Shown here: in pieces, positions 16,124-24,225 of the stretch | How positions within the stretch are numbered: position 1 is the stretch's first letter | Layout of the letters: each line of letters opens with the position of its first letter | From: Symbiodinium natans | Taxonomy: Eukaryota; Sar; Dinophyceae; Suessiales; Symbiodiniaceae | Direction of reading: 5' to 3' | DNA length: 25,000 nt | Assembly (NCBI GenBank): GCA_905221605.1 | Contig: CAJNDS010000411.1 | Coordinates: forward strand, 1-25,000 | The notes under the pieces: generated by a model | The model's input: the letters and a program-made list of their open reading frames with translations, nothing else | Databases searched by the model: none | Told to the model about the DNA's origin: nothing | Program-made: the position numbers and the translations under genes

Positions 16124-16215
16124 TTAGGGCTTAGGTTTACGGTTAGAGTTTAGGGTCTAGGGTCTGGGGTTAAGGGTTTAGGGGTTTGAGGTGTAGCGTT
16201 TGGGGTTTAGGGTCA
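16124..16215 (+). repeat. Degenerate TTTAGGG tract
   Basis: Imperfect units, ending GGGTCAGGGTAATG where the next exon-like island begins. Confidence 0.8.
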
Positions 16216-16216
16216 G

Positions 16217-16965
16217 GGTAATGTACGACGTTGTGAGACACACCGCCCCGACCGATCCTGCGCGCACTTGCGAAGCCGTAAGCCTGAAGCCCTAACCCTA
16301 AACCCTAAACCCTAAACCCTACACCCTAAACCCTAAACCCTAAAGCTTTGACCCTAAACCTTTGCCCGAAAACCAGAGGAAATCCAAACCCTCAACCATC
16401 CTAAGCCGTCCAGATCTCCCGTGGAGGGGTATGGGTTTTTCCCCAAACCCTAAACCCTAAACCCTAAACCCTAAACCCTAAACCCTAAACCCTAAAGCCA
16501 CGGTGGTTCTCCCTCTTTCCCCCCATTCTTAGGGCTTGGGAGTATGGTTTAGGGGCCTTCGGGTGTAGGGATGTAGGGCTTTGGGCTGGGAGTTAACCCT
16601 AAACCCTAAACCCTAAACTCGAAACCCTACACCCTAAACCCGAAAGAGGGTCTGATGGTTTAGGAGGTTTAGAGTGTAGGGCTTTTGGAGCTAGGGGCAG
16701 CTCCCAGGTTTTGGGGTGTTGGAGCTTTAAGGTTCTTTTGATGTACATGTGGAGGGTTTAGGGTTTAGGGTTTAGGGTTTAGGGTTTAGGGCCTGGGGTT
16801 TAGGGTTTAGGGTTTAGGGTTTAGGGTTTAGGGGTTGAGGGTTTAAGAGTTTAGGGTTTACGGGTTTAGGCTCTTTCCTCTTTGGTCACGATCGCACCAG
16901 GCGCACTGGGCACGGGGACCGTTGAGGGCGGACGCTGCGCAAGCGAAGGGGAAACTGCCTATGCC
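16217..16965 (+). CDS. Two phase-compatible exon-like islands, plus strand
   Basis: Island 16217-16277 follows GGGTCAG, reads MYDVVRHTAPTDPARTCEA and ends GCC|GTAAGCC. Island 16870-16965 follows GGGTTTAG, the last unit of a telomere block, reads ALSSLVTIAPGALGTGTVEG then GRCASEGETAYA and ends GCC|GTAAACCC. The first ends and the second starts in phase 0, so they can join. The 592-base gap holds several telomere blocks. No family is recognised; further plus-strand islands follow at 17.8-18.5 kb. Confidence 0.45.
16290..16497 (-). repeat. CCCTAAA blocks 16290-16346 and 16443-16497
   Basis: Mostly perfect units on the + strand, separated by unique sequence. Confidence 0.93.
16498..16753. other. 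Spacer with short degenerate telomere units
   Basis: Small CCCTAAA patch at 16596-16640 and G-rich degenerate units at 16535-16590 and 16655-16730. No exon is convincing. Confidence 0.5.
16754..16869 (+). repeat. TTTAGGG block ending at an exon
   Basis: About fourteen units; the final GGGTTTAG directly precedes the exon-like island at 16870 and would supply its 3' splice site. Confidence 0.95.
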
Positions 16966-17372
16966 GTAAACCCTAAACCCTAAACCCCAACCTACAAGCC
17001 CCCAAACTCTAAATCCAAAACTCTCAACCGTGAACCCTAAACCCCAAGCCCTAAACCCTAAACCCTAAAGCCCCCTCGAACTTGAAGCATGGAGAACTTG
17101 AAGCCCCTCCCCCCAACCCCCCAGTTAATTAAGGTTAGGGTTTAGGGTTTAGGGTTTAGGGTTTAGGGCTTAATGCTTTAGGGGTTTGGGGCTTTGGGCC
17201 CTCAGCCCCGTATGGGTAGTACTTGTACTTGCTAGACTCGACCAGTTCTATAACTGCGGCAAGAGCTCACTTGTCAGCCAGTCCCGAACATAGTTGAAAA
17301 AAACCCTAAACCCTAAACCCTAAACCCCAAACCCCAAACCCTAAACCCTAAACCCTAAACCCCAAACCACAA
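16966..17372. repeat. Blocks 16966-17070 (CCCTAAA), 17138-17170 (TTTAGGG), 17302-17372 (CCCTAAA)
   Basis: All are partly degenerate. The unique island 17225-17295 is open on both strands (plus LDQFYNCGKSSLVSQSRT; minus NYVRDWLTSELLPQL then TAG), so an exon is likely but its strand is unresolved. Confidence 0.85.
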
Positions 17373-17486
17373 ACCTCAATAGTAAGTATCCATGAACCCT
17401 CCAAGCAGGAAATCCGGTGAGAAGCTCCCCGCAGCTCTGTACAAGCCCTCGGTGTGAGATCAACATCCAGTAAGAGGGGGGCTATA

Positions 17487-17766
17487 GTAAGGCTTAGGGG
17501 TTAGGGTTTTAGGGTTTTCGGGCTTTAGGGTTTTAGGGCTTTGGGGTTTTGGGGTTTAGGGTTTTAGGGTTTTAGGGTTTAGGGTTTAGGGTTTTTGGGG
17601 TTTTAGGGTTTTGGCAAGCTATGGGCTTGGGGGTTTGGGTCTGGGAAGTAGGGTAGGGGACTGGGGTTAGGGCCTGGGAGCATGGGGAAGGTTCAGGTTC
17701 AAGGATTTAGGATTTAGGGTTTAGGGTTTAGGGGCTAGGGTTTAGGGTTTAGGGTTAGGGTTTAGC
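17487..17766 (+). repeat. TTTTAGGG/TTTAGGG tract
   Basis: An 8-mer-rich tract (17487-17615) similar to that at 5437, a G-rich degenerate middle, then TTTAGGG units to 17766 ending GGTTTAGCATTAG at the next exon-like island. Confidence 0.9.
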
Positions 17767-17771
17767 ATTAG

Positions 17772-17830
17772 AACTGCATTCGGAGGAGCTGTCGCGTGAG
17801 GGTATGACGGTCTTGAAAAAGCAGCTTAGG
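17772..17830 (+). CDS. Exon-like island, plus strand
   Basis: After AGCATTAG the frame reads LHSEELSREGMTVLKKQLR and ends AGG|GTGCTGCC (phase 0). Charged, helix-like composition. It probably belongs with the islands at 18020 and beyond. Confidence 0.45.
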
Positions 17831-18019
17831 GTGCTGCCAATTCTACTTATCACCACCTCCCCCGCTCTTGCCCAGTTTCCTAGGGCCTTAAACCCTTAAC
17901 CTTGAAAAGCAACTTTAAACCCTAAACCCTGAAGCCTCATCCCTAAACCCTAAATACCCTGCCCAAAAATAGAATAGTGCTTCATGCCTTCTGAGGGTTT
18001 AGAGGATTTAGGGTCTTAG

Positions 18020-18470
18020 ATGTATGGTGCCCGGGCTTTGGGGATCAGCTTTGCAGGTGAGGGTTTAGGGGTTTAGGGGTTTAGGGGTTTAGGGGTTTAG
18101 GGGTTTAGGGGTTTAGGGGTTTAGGGTTTCGGGTTTAAGGTTTAGGGTATTTCAAAAGCGATGTTATATACTACTCGGAAGCAGCGCGCTACATGTCACT
18201 ACACGGCAGCGGCTTTGCCAGAGGCGGCTCCGATCAAGCTCGTTAACCTGGGACTCCGGGTTTAGGGTTGAGGAGTTTAGGGTTCAGGGTTTGGGGTACC
18301 CCTAAACCCTAAACCCTAAACCCTAAACCCTAAACCCTAAACCCTAAACCCTAGGGTTGAGTGCTTAGGATTTAGGGAGGCGGGATGGCGTGGCCGCTGC
18401 AAAGGCATGCGGAAAGGAAGATTCGGAAGTACAGACTGTGCCTAATTTCAGAGACGTGTTCTGTCACTGA
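18020..18470 (+). CDS. Further plus-strand exon-like islands, possible 3' end
   Basis: 18020-18056 lies between TCTTAG and a consensus donor GCAG|GTGAGG and reads MYGARALGISFA; its phase fits the island at 17772. 18158-18245 is open in two frames (SDVIYYSEAARYMSLHGSGF or AAALPEAAPIKLVNLG). 18380-18470 reads RDGVAAAKACGKEDSE, then a possible donor GTACAG, or continues VQTVPNFRDVFCH to a TGA at 18468-18470. If the last reading holds, the plus-strand gene ends here and converges on the minus-strand exon at 18678. Confidence 0.4.
18060..18152 (+). repeat. TTTAGGGG 8-mer block directly after a splice donor
   Basis: About eight TTTAGGGG units follow GCAGGTGAGGG. The homogeneous 8-mer is different from the TTTTAGGG 8-mers elsewhere. 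Confidence 0.93.
18258..18360. repeat. Head-to-head telomere junction
   Basis: Degenerate TTTAGGG units run into TTTGGGGTACCCCTAAA, a near-perfect palindrome, and continue as seven CCCTAAA units ending CCCTAGGG. The arrangement (G-rich then C-rich) is what a telomere-telomere join looks like. Confidence 0.85.
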
Positions 18471-18507
18471 CCCTGGAATCACCCTCTAGACCCAAGAGTA
18501 CCTAGGA

Positions 18508-18666
18508 ACCCTAAACCCTAAACCCTAAACCCTAAACCCTAAACCCTCAACCCTAAACCCTAAACCCTAAACCCTAAGCCCTAAGCCCTAAGCCCTAAGC
18601 CCTAAGCCCTAAACCCTAAACCCTAAACCCTAAACCCTAAACCCTAACCCTAAACCCTAAACCCCA
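18508..18666 (-). repeat. CCCTAAA block with a run of CCCTAAG units
   Basis: About 22 units; five consecutive CCCTAAG variants in the middle show amplification of a single variant. The block separates two apparently convergent genes. Confidence 0.97.
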
Positions 18667-18677
18667 AGACTGGCCTT

Positions 18678-18941
18678 CTAGAGGGACGTTTTGGCGAACA
18701 TCTCCGCCAAATCTTCCATCTGAACGTCTTCTGACGCAGATACCTCTGCAGAACCCTCCAGCGTGTTCTTACGCTGAGTCAAAAGTTTTCCCAAAGCTGA
18801 ATTATCATACCGCGCGTTCTCGAAGTTCCAGATCGTGTAGATGCCGACGAGGACAGTAATCAGTGCAACGTTCATCTCTTCAACGGCCTCGGCGTGGCCA
18901 ACTTGCCAACCAAACTCTAAAGGATGACACCAACGATCATC
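18678..18941 (-). CDS. 3'-terminal exon of an unknown protein with one hydrophobic segment
   Basis: The minus strand is open from 18941 to a TAG at 18678. It reads PLEFGWQVGHAEAVEE, then MNVALITVLVGIYTIW (a likely membrane helix), then FENARYDNSALGKLL and an acidic tail ending EDLAEMFAKTSL. A 3' splice site at CCTTTAG (exon from about 18923) or GTTGAG (18940) is possible. The coding composition is clear and the stop lies 11 bases from the telomere block. No family is recognised. It could also start at the internal ATG (18875) as a 65-residue protein. Confidence 0.6.
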   Translation of the reverse strand, partial: DDRWCHPLEFGWQVGHAEAVEEMNVALITVLVGIYTIWNFENARYDNSALGKLLTQRKNTLEGSAEVSASEDVQMEDLAEMFAKTSL

Positions 18942-19083
18942 TCAACCTTCTGCTCAGTGCCACGTGCTTGGGTTCTCTAACCCTAAACGCTAATTAAGCC
19001 CTAAACCCTAGACTCTACACCCTAAAGTACCGCGGTAACGCAGTCCGGTATTTGCGAATTGCGGCACTGGTTCAGCCGCTGCA

Positions 19084-19235
19084 CACTAAAAGGGTTTATG
19101 GTTCATATATCTTATACTAGGAAATATAATAGTATAGGGTATATGAACCCAATTTTAGGGTTCATCTACCTTAACAGGAACTATGGTAGTATAGGGTATA
19201 TGAACCCAATTTTAGGGTTCATTTGGTCCCCAAGG
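19084..19235. mobile_element. Family B element, third copy, left end truncated
   Basis: The right end GGGTTCATTTGGTCCCCAAGG matches the ends of introns 4 and 7. The left end starts inside the element (CACTAAAAGGGTTTATGG). The interior has two tandem copies of TAGTATAGGGTATATGAACC followed by CAATTTTAGGGTTCAT, a duplication like that in intron 4. Confidence 0.72.
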
Positions 19236-19371
19236 TTAAAGCGTCGAACCCAAACCGTCGCCCTAACCCCAAGCAGAGGGAGTATTCATTAAGTAGCTTT
19301 GTGGTGAGGGGGCTTACAACTCATGGTGGCATCCCCTTTGAGTGATTTATCGTGGGCTCTTCCTGCTTGGC

Positions 19372-19440
19372 CCAAACCCTAAACCCTAAACCCTACAACG
19401 TAAACCTTAAACCCTCAACCCTAAGCGCTGAACCCTAACC
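19372..19440 (-). repeat. Degenerate CCCTAAA block
   Basis: Several perfect units then variants; its right edge CCCTAAC abuts the donor of the next exon-like island. Confidence 0.85.
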
Positions 19441-19695
19441 TCGGCAACATCTGCGGGGCAGGGGTGCTCTGCGGCTCGGGGATTGGGTGCAGAAATACAG
19501 AAATATTCCTTGAGTTATAGTCGCAAGACATCAGGGAACACGTATTCCTTAAACCCTCAGCCCTAAACGCTAAACCCGATACTCCTTGACTGAGGGATAT
19601 GGGAAGATCTAGGGGGGTTAGTGCGTAGCTTCCGCTACGAGGCTGGACATCCATGCGTGCCTCAGCGAGCACCAGAACTTCCCACAGGCTAGTTG
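19440..19695 (-). CDS. Two exon-like islands around a decayed family D end
   Basis: 19695-19616 follows GTTCAG and reads TSLWEVLVLAEARMDVQPRS then GSYALT. 19490-19440 reads PNPRAAEHPCPADVAE and ends GAG|GTTAGGG, a donor formed by the telomere-like edge. Between them AGATCTTCCC...CTCAGTCAAGGA resembles one terminal repeat of the 6.6 kb family D element. The exact intron ends are unresolved. Confidence 0.42.
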
Positions 19696-19823
19696 CTGAA
19701 CACAGGTTAGGGCTGAGGGTCATAGAGGATTTTAGGGCTTAGGTTCCCCTAAACCCTATAAACCCTGAACCACCAAACTCTACAAACCCTAAACCCTAGA
19801 CCATAACCAAGGTTTCAGGCTTA

Positions 19824-19938
19824 CCTTGGTAGCCCAGTAAACATAATACAAGAAGGGCACCCTTTTTGGGGTTGGTTACTTCATAAGGGAACCCAGACCC
19901 CCCCAAAAAGGGTAAAGGGTACCACTGGGCTGCCAAGG
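19824..19938 (-). mobile_element. Family A element, fourth copy, with GTAAGC target duplication (115 bp)
   Basis: The ends CCTTGGTAGCCCAG and CTGGGCTGCCAAGG are inverted. On the minus strand GTAAGC directly precedes CTTGG and again follows CCAAG, a six-base direct repeat that would supply a GTAAGC donor. The inner GGGTTCCCTTATGAAG is shared with intron 8. It lies in telomere-like sequence rather than between recognisable exons. Confidence 0.8.
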
Positions 19939-19943
19939 CTTAC

Positions 19944-20014
19944 AAACCCTAAAACCTAAACCCTAAACCCTAAACCCTAAACCCTGAACCCTGAACCCTG
20001 AAACCTAAACCCTT
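19944..20014 (-). repeat. CCCTAAA block
   Basis: About nine units with CCCTGAA variants at the right. Confidence 0.93.
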
Positions 20015-20017
20015 TAC

Positions 20018-20093
20018 TGCTGGCCGCGAAACTTGGCGTCATTCGGCGAACGGCGGACGGTGACGCTCCCACGATCTCGTGGCCTGACCAGAT
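20018..20093 (-). CDS. Exon-like island with good splice sites
   Basis: Acceptor GTTACAG and donor CAGCA|GTAAAG bound a 76-base frame reading LVRPRDRGSVTVRRSPNDAK then FRGQ. The donor runs straight into the telomere block at 19944-20014 (sense TTTAGGG). No family is recognised. Confidence 0.48.
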
Positions 20094-20154
20094 CTGTAAC
20101 TTAAGAACCCATTACTTGGGTTTAGGGTTCTGGATTTAGGGTTTAGGGTTTAGG

Positions 20155-20475
20155 GAACACGATAATCCCTACTGAGGATGTGTGTATAACGGGGAGCGTC
20201 CCAACCCATGACCTTCTCTTTTGTAGGTCATTACTGTAAAACCCCTTTTAACATTCTTAGGTAACCTACAAAAATGTAGGTTTCGGGTTCTTAAGGTAAC
20301 TCTTCTGATGCGAATTCGCACCCCTTAACCAGGATTTAGTAAGGGTTTAGGGTTTAGGGTTAGCCATGTTTTTTGTAAGGGTTTAGGGCATTTGGAGGGC
20401 TTAGGTTCTGAGTGCGAATTCGCACCCCCCCCCCCTATATAAACCAGGACTTAGTAAGGGTTTAGGGTGCGACTA
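20155..20475 (+). repeat. Direct repeat pair with GCGAATTCGC palindrome
   Basis: TGCGAATTCGCACCCC-TTAACCAGGATTTAGTAAGGG (20309-20347) recurs as TGCGAATTCGCACCCC-CTATATAAACCAGGACTTAGTAAGGG (20413-20463). Just upstream, CCTACAAAAATGTAGG (20265-20280) is a hairpin. No coding signal is seen. Confidence 0.65.
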
Positions 20476-20570
20476 CTTCTGAGGGCCAAGCAAGACTGCT
20501 CATTAACTCCTGCTAGGCGTACAAGCGGAAGTGTTAAACCAAATCGCCTTTTGAGGAATTGTGGCGGCTA
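20476..20570. other. Unique spacer with a possible tiny exon
   Basis: The minus strand has ATIPQKAIW between TAG and GTTTAAC (20538-20567); too short to claim. Confidence 0.25.
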
Positions 20571-20840
20571 CCCTAAACCCTAAACCCTAAACCCTAAACC
20601 CTCAACCCGAAACCCTAAACCCTAAACCTTAATCCCTAAACCCTAAACCCTCAACCTGGCCTGATCAAGAAGTAGATCAGCGACAGAAGGAACCTCAGGG
20701 GGCGGGGAGGGGGGGGGGGGGAAGGGCAGGAAGCTTGCATGGCTTGGGGCTCAACCCCTGACCTCATGTAAGCGGCAATCCCCTAAAACCCTAAACCCTA
20801 AACCCTAAACCCTAAACCCTAAACCCTAAACCCTAAACCC
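20571..20840 (-). repeat. CCCTAAA blocks 20571-20656 and 20783-20840
   Basis: Mostly regular units. The spacer between holds a G run at 20709-20722. Confidence 0.93.
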
Positions 20841-21136
20841 ACGAGCTCTCGGCGGAAGGGATGCAGCAACATGGGTGGTAGGCTTTCTGCTTGCCTGTGC
20901 TAGACCCGAAGCTCTTCTCCAACCCTCAGCCTCAGCCCTGACCGCAGAACACTAAACCCTAAACCCTGAGTCCCTCAACCCTAATTGAACTCTAAACCCT
21001 AAACCCAGTACAATGCCGGAAATCCCGAGTTCTCAAGGGCGTGGGGTTTAGGGTTAGGGTTTAGGGGTTTCGGGTTTCGGCCTTAGGGGGTGTCAGGGTT
21101 CTTAGGGTTCATAGGGATTTTCGGTTTAGGTTTTAG
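20841..21136. other. Unique and degenerate telomere spacer
   Basis: Degenerate CCCTAAA at 20950-21008 and TTTAGGG at 21042-21080. The island 20845-20900 is open on both strands (minus ASGLAQASRKPTTHVAASLP), too ambiguous to call. Confidence 0.45.
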
Positions 21137-21233
21137 GACTTTCACAAGAATCAGCCACGACTGGGTGCAGTGCACAGAAAGCATCGAGATGATGAAGATG
21201 TGATTCTCGAAGAAGAAGCTGCCAGAGCATCGG
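21137..21233 (+). CDS. Exon-like island flanked on both sides by telomere-derived splice sites
   Basis: After GGTTTTAG the plus strand reads DFHKNQPRLGAVHRKHRDDE then DVILEEEAARASG and ends CGG|GTTTAGGG. Both the acceptor (TTTTAG) and the donor (GTTTAG) are telomere-type units. The minus strand is also open here with a hydrophobic reading (FFFENHIFIISMLSV), so the strand is not proven. Confidence 0.42.
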
Positions 21234-21256
21234 GTTTAGGGTTTAGGGTTTAGGGT

Positions 21257-23321
21257 TCAGAATGTGCGCAAGTGCATGGGCTGAAAGTATATGCTTCGAA
21301 CTTCGTACGACTTCCTGTAGAACGTTCTCAAACAAGCTGCGCGGAACACCTGTAGAAGCGTAGGCGTTGGATCTGGGCAGCGAAGATAACGTCTGCCTGA
21401 GCAGGCTGACAGGAGCTTATAAAATCCGGCTAAATCCGCGCGCGCTACACTCAACCTTAATAGCTCTAAGCCAACCCACCAACCATCTCAAAACGTTATG
21501 TGCATCCCAAATCGCCAAAAATGCTCTCATCCTCATTGTAGGAACACACCCCCCCCAAAAAAAGATACCCCTATGTTCGTTGACCCATCCTAAACCCTAA
21601 TCAAGCCCTAATCCCTAAACCCAGGGTTGAAGTTTGGGGTTTAGGGTTTAGGGTTTTAGGGTCCGCCGACCTTGGCTGCATGTTGGATGGGATTGAAGAG
21701 GAGAAACCTCTGCTGCTGCTGCTGCTGCTGCTGTGGCATGTCGGGGCCCTTGAGCTGCTCCGCCCGGGGCGTGCCCGGCTGTGGGCGACAGCTCCATTAG
21801 ATGTAGGGTTTCGGGTTTAGGGTCTAGTGCCCGTTTTAGGTCCTAGCTATAAAAGGCATTGGGTTCGGACGATGCTTCCTGACTCACCGGGCGCATCTCA
21901 CAACAGGAAGGCCTTAAGTGCCTCTCCCTTCACTGGAGTAGTATCCTTAAAACCTTTTGAGAAGCATTTGTATATAGGGCCACGTATAAACCCAAATAAG
22001 GCAGAATGGAACAGAGCCCCAAAAATGCCAACCGAGCACAATCCAGGGACATGGGCCCTGAGTACTTTGTGTTGTGCACAGCATGGGCGGCTACGCTGAA
22101 CCCTCAACCCTGAATCCTCAACCCTAAGGCCTGACGCCTAAACCCTAGACCCTCAACCCTTCAAGACCCCCTCCTCAACCCCCTCCTCAACCCCCTCCTC
22201 AACCCCCTCCTCAACCCCCTCCTCAACCTCCTCCTCAACCCCTCAATCAACCCTTAAACCTTATCCCGAAACCCTACGAAACCCTAAACCCTTTACCCTT
22301 TGCTCTAACCCCTAACCCCTAAACGCTAAACCCTAAACCCCTAAACCCCTAAACCCTAAACCCCTAAACCCTAAGCCTAAGCCCTAAACCCTACACCCTA
22401 AAACCTAACTCCCGATACCCGTTACCGTTTGCCCTTTACCCTAAACCCCAAACCCCTGCAATCCGAAGCCTCGGTAAGGCGCGCGTAGTCGGCGAAGGCC
22501 GTCTGGGAGAATTGGACCAGAGACTGGGCGCCAGGGAGGGTTTAGGGTTTAGGGTTTAGGGTTTAGGGTTTAGGGTTTAGGGTTCAGGGTCTAGGGTTTA
22601 GGGTATAGGGTTTAGGGTTTAGGGTTTTGGGGTTTGGGTCTTGGGTTTAGGGTTTAGGGCTTAGGGTTCAGGGTTTAGGGTTGAAGGATGGGCCTTATAA
22701 CTCCGAGCCGGAAGGTTTTAGGGTTTAGGGTTCAGGGCTTGGGGTTTAGGGTTTAGGGTTTGGGGTTTAGGGTTTAGGGGGTAGAGGGTTTCGGGTTTAG
22801 GGTTAAGAAGGCTTGTACAATGGGAACATACAGATGGTACTCGCTGTCGTTGTCCACCTCGACAGTCCCGGCCGTCGAGGCCACAGATCCTTGCATGAGT
22901 CGCAGGAGCAGGCGCTCCTCATCTGAGTGGCGGCCGGCTTGCACGGCCGCAGTGCGCTCGTCGGTTTTGGGGTTCTTCACGGGCATCGGCAGCTCTTGCG
23001 AGGGCCTGCCGTTTCTTGCTTGGTTGGCCTTCGAGACCGTACGGATAACTCCTTAGATAGGGGCGGTTGCTTAGGGTTAAGTCGTAGGGTAAGCAAACGG
23101 TAAACAAGGGAGAAACGGAGCATCTTCAACAGCGTGCTGAGCAGGGACCAATCCTGGTTCTCTACTTCCTAAACTTGAATCCCAAACCGAATACCCCAGA
23201 CCCTGCCAACTCCTGGAGAAAAACCCAACCGCCCCTCAGGCTACTGCGGGGGTCGCGATCAGCAGCATCTCCACATTGAAGAGGATGCTGTTCAAGGGCG
23301 TGTTTTGCACGCCTGCGAGCA
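21257..23321 (-). CDS. Unknown multi-exon gene, 3' part, polyQ and hydrophobic segment
   Basis: Inferred exons: 23321-23245, 23168-23117, 23051-22819, 22523-22454, 22090-21954, possibly one ending 21888, 21778-21671, 21349-21257. Phases match at every join except around the uncertain exon. Readings include NTPLNSILFNVEMLLIA; NQDWSLLSTLLKML; VKNPKTDERTAAVQAGRHSD with EERLLLRLMQ; SLVQFSQTAFADYARLTEAS; a hydrophobic segment LAFLGLCSILPYLGLYVAL; a tract of eight Gln followed by RFLLFNPIQHAAK; and a basic C-terminus FRAACLRTFYRKS ending MHLRTF and TGA (21257-21259). The 5' end is not found. Introns are 65, 76, 295, 363 and 321 bases, the larger ones holding telomere-like repeats. I recognise no family; the helix suggests a membrane protein. 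Confidence 0.55.
21350..21670. other. Intron-like interval with competing open frames
   Basis: A plus-strand frame (21367-21600) is open and the minus frame is open to 21454; they overlap, so at most one is real. A TTTAGGG block lies at 21630-21660. Under the gene model above this interval is an intron. Confidence 0.35.
21711..21734. repeat. CTG/CAG trinucleotide run inside an exon
   Basis: About eight perfect units; on the minus strand it encodes eight Gln in the frame supported by the flanking readings PGTPRAEQLKGPDMP and RFLLFNPIQ. Confidence 0.85.
22095..22455 (-). repeat. Degenerate CCCTAAA with a 12-base tandem repeat
   Basis: 22165-22236 is six copies of CCCCCTCCTCAA, the last slightly changed. 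Around it are degenerate CCCTAAA and CCCCTAAA units (22095-22160, 22250-22455). Under the gene model this is the intron between the exons at 22454 and 22090. Confidence 0.88.
22539..22806 (+). repeat. TTTAGGG blocks 22539-22680 and 22716-22806
   Basis: Mixed perfect and variant units on the + strand, antisense to the gene model around them; they form most of its 295-base intron. Confidence 0.93.
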
Positions 23322-23329
23322 CTAGGGAC

Positions 23330-23930
23330 AAAACAAGTTTAGCGCTTTGGGTTTAGGTGTAAGGGTTAAGGGTGTAGTCTCAGTCTCACGGCACTGAGGT
23401 TTAACTTTTACCATGGGGGTCCCAAGAACTCCACTGTAGACTGCAATTAAACCCCAAGGGCTAGGCCCTAACTCCTGAACCCTAAACCCTAAGCCCTAAG
23501 CCCTAAACCCTATCCGCACACAAATAACCCCAAAACCTTGGGGGAGCTTTGGAAAACTAGGTTTGGCCGTCTTGGACCTTGCGTCCGTGGGGGTTGGAGC
23601 TCTGGAGATCCTAAACTAGCTTGAGGTTCAGGCTTGCAAGCTTGGGGTGCCTGGTTTAGGGGTTAGAGTGGATTGGGGGTGGATCTAGATGCCGGGATCG
23701 CTTCCGGGGTTGTATGTTAGGACGCTAGTGTGACCAGAAAGGGCCCAACAACATGAAATTACTCAGGTGCCCCCCCCCCCCCCCCTCCTCCTGGTGTACA
23801 TTCTGTTTCGAGTGCTGCCATGATGGGGCGACGAACTCTTTTCACCCGAGGCCAGCCACCCTAAGCACTAAATCCTAAGCTCAAGGCCCTGAAGCCTCAA
23901 GCCCCGGAGGTTCCCCGAACCCTGAACCTA
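23330..23930. other. Spacer with possible exons and a C run
   Basis: A short CCCTAAA block is at 23475-23513 and a C run at 23769-23785. The minus strand has SPELQPPRTQ between TTTAG and CAAG|GTCC (about 23570-23612), phase-compatible with the exon at 23321, and ASGEKSSSPHHGSTRNRMYT near 23790-23855. Either could be upstream exons of the same gene; support is weak. Confidence 0.35.
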
Positions 23931-23944
23931 ATCTCTCTACCTCC

Positions 23945-24085
23945 GTAATATATATATATGTATAATTATATATATCTTATATGTAATATATAATGTATAT
24001 ATGTGTAATGTATTATATATATATATATGTAATACATCATGCACACACAATATATATATATATGTATAATATATGTACCTATACA
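23945..24085. repeat. TA/TATG microsatellite tract
   Basis: Alternating TA with TATATG and GTAATA interruptions over about 140 bases. Confidence 0.95.
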
Positions 24086-24138
24086 ACAAACCTTCAATGG
24101 TCTTGCTATCTCAGGGTGAAGGATCCCTTGAGCACCTT

Positions 24139-24225
24139 CAAGGGTTTAGGGTTTAGGGTTAGGGTTTAGGGTTTAGGGTTTAGGGTTTTTTTAGGGTTTA
24201 GGGACAGACCCTAAACCCTAAACCC
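24139..24225. repeat. TTTAGGG block followed by inverted CCCTAAA
   Basis: TTTAGGG units to 24203, then ACAGACCCTAAACCCTAAACC in the opposite orientation; a second head-to-head arrangement. Confidence 0.9.

Noticed and set aside
22165-22236. CRISPR-like array
   Set aside because: The 12-base CCCCCTCCTCAA units are contiguous with no spacers, so this is a minisatellite.
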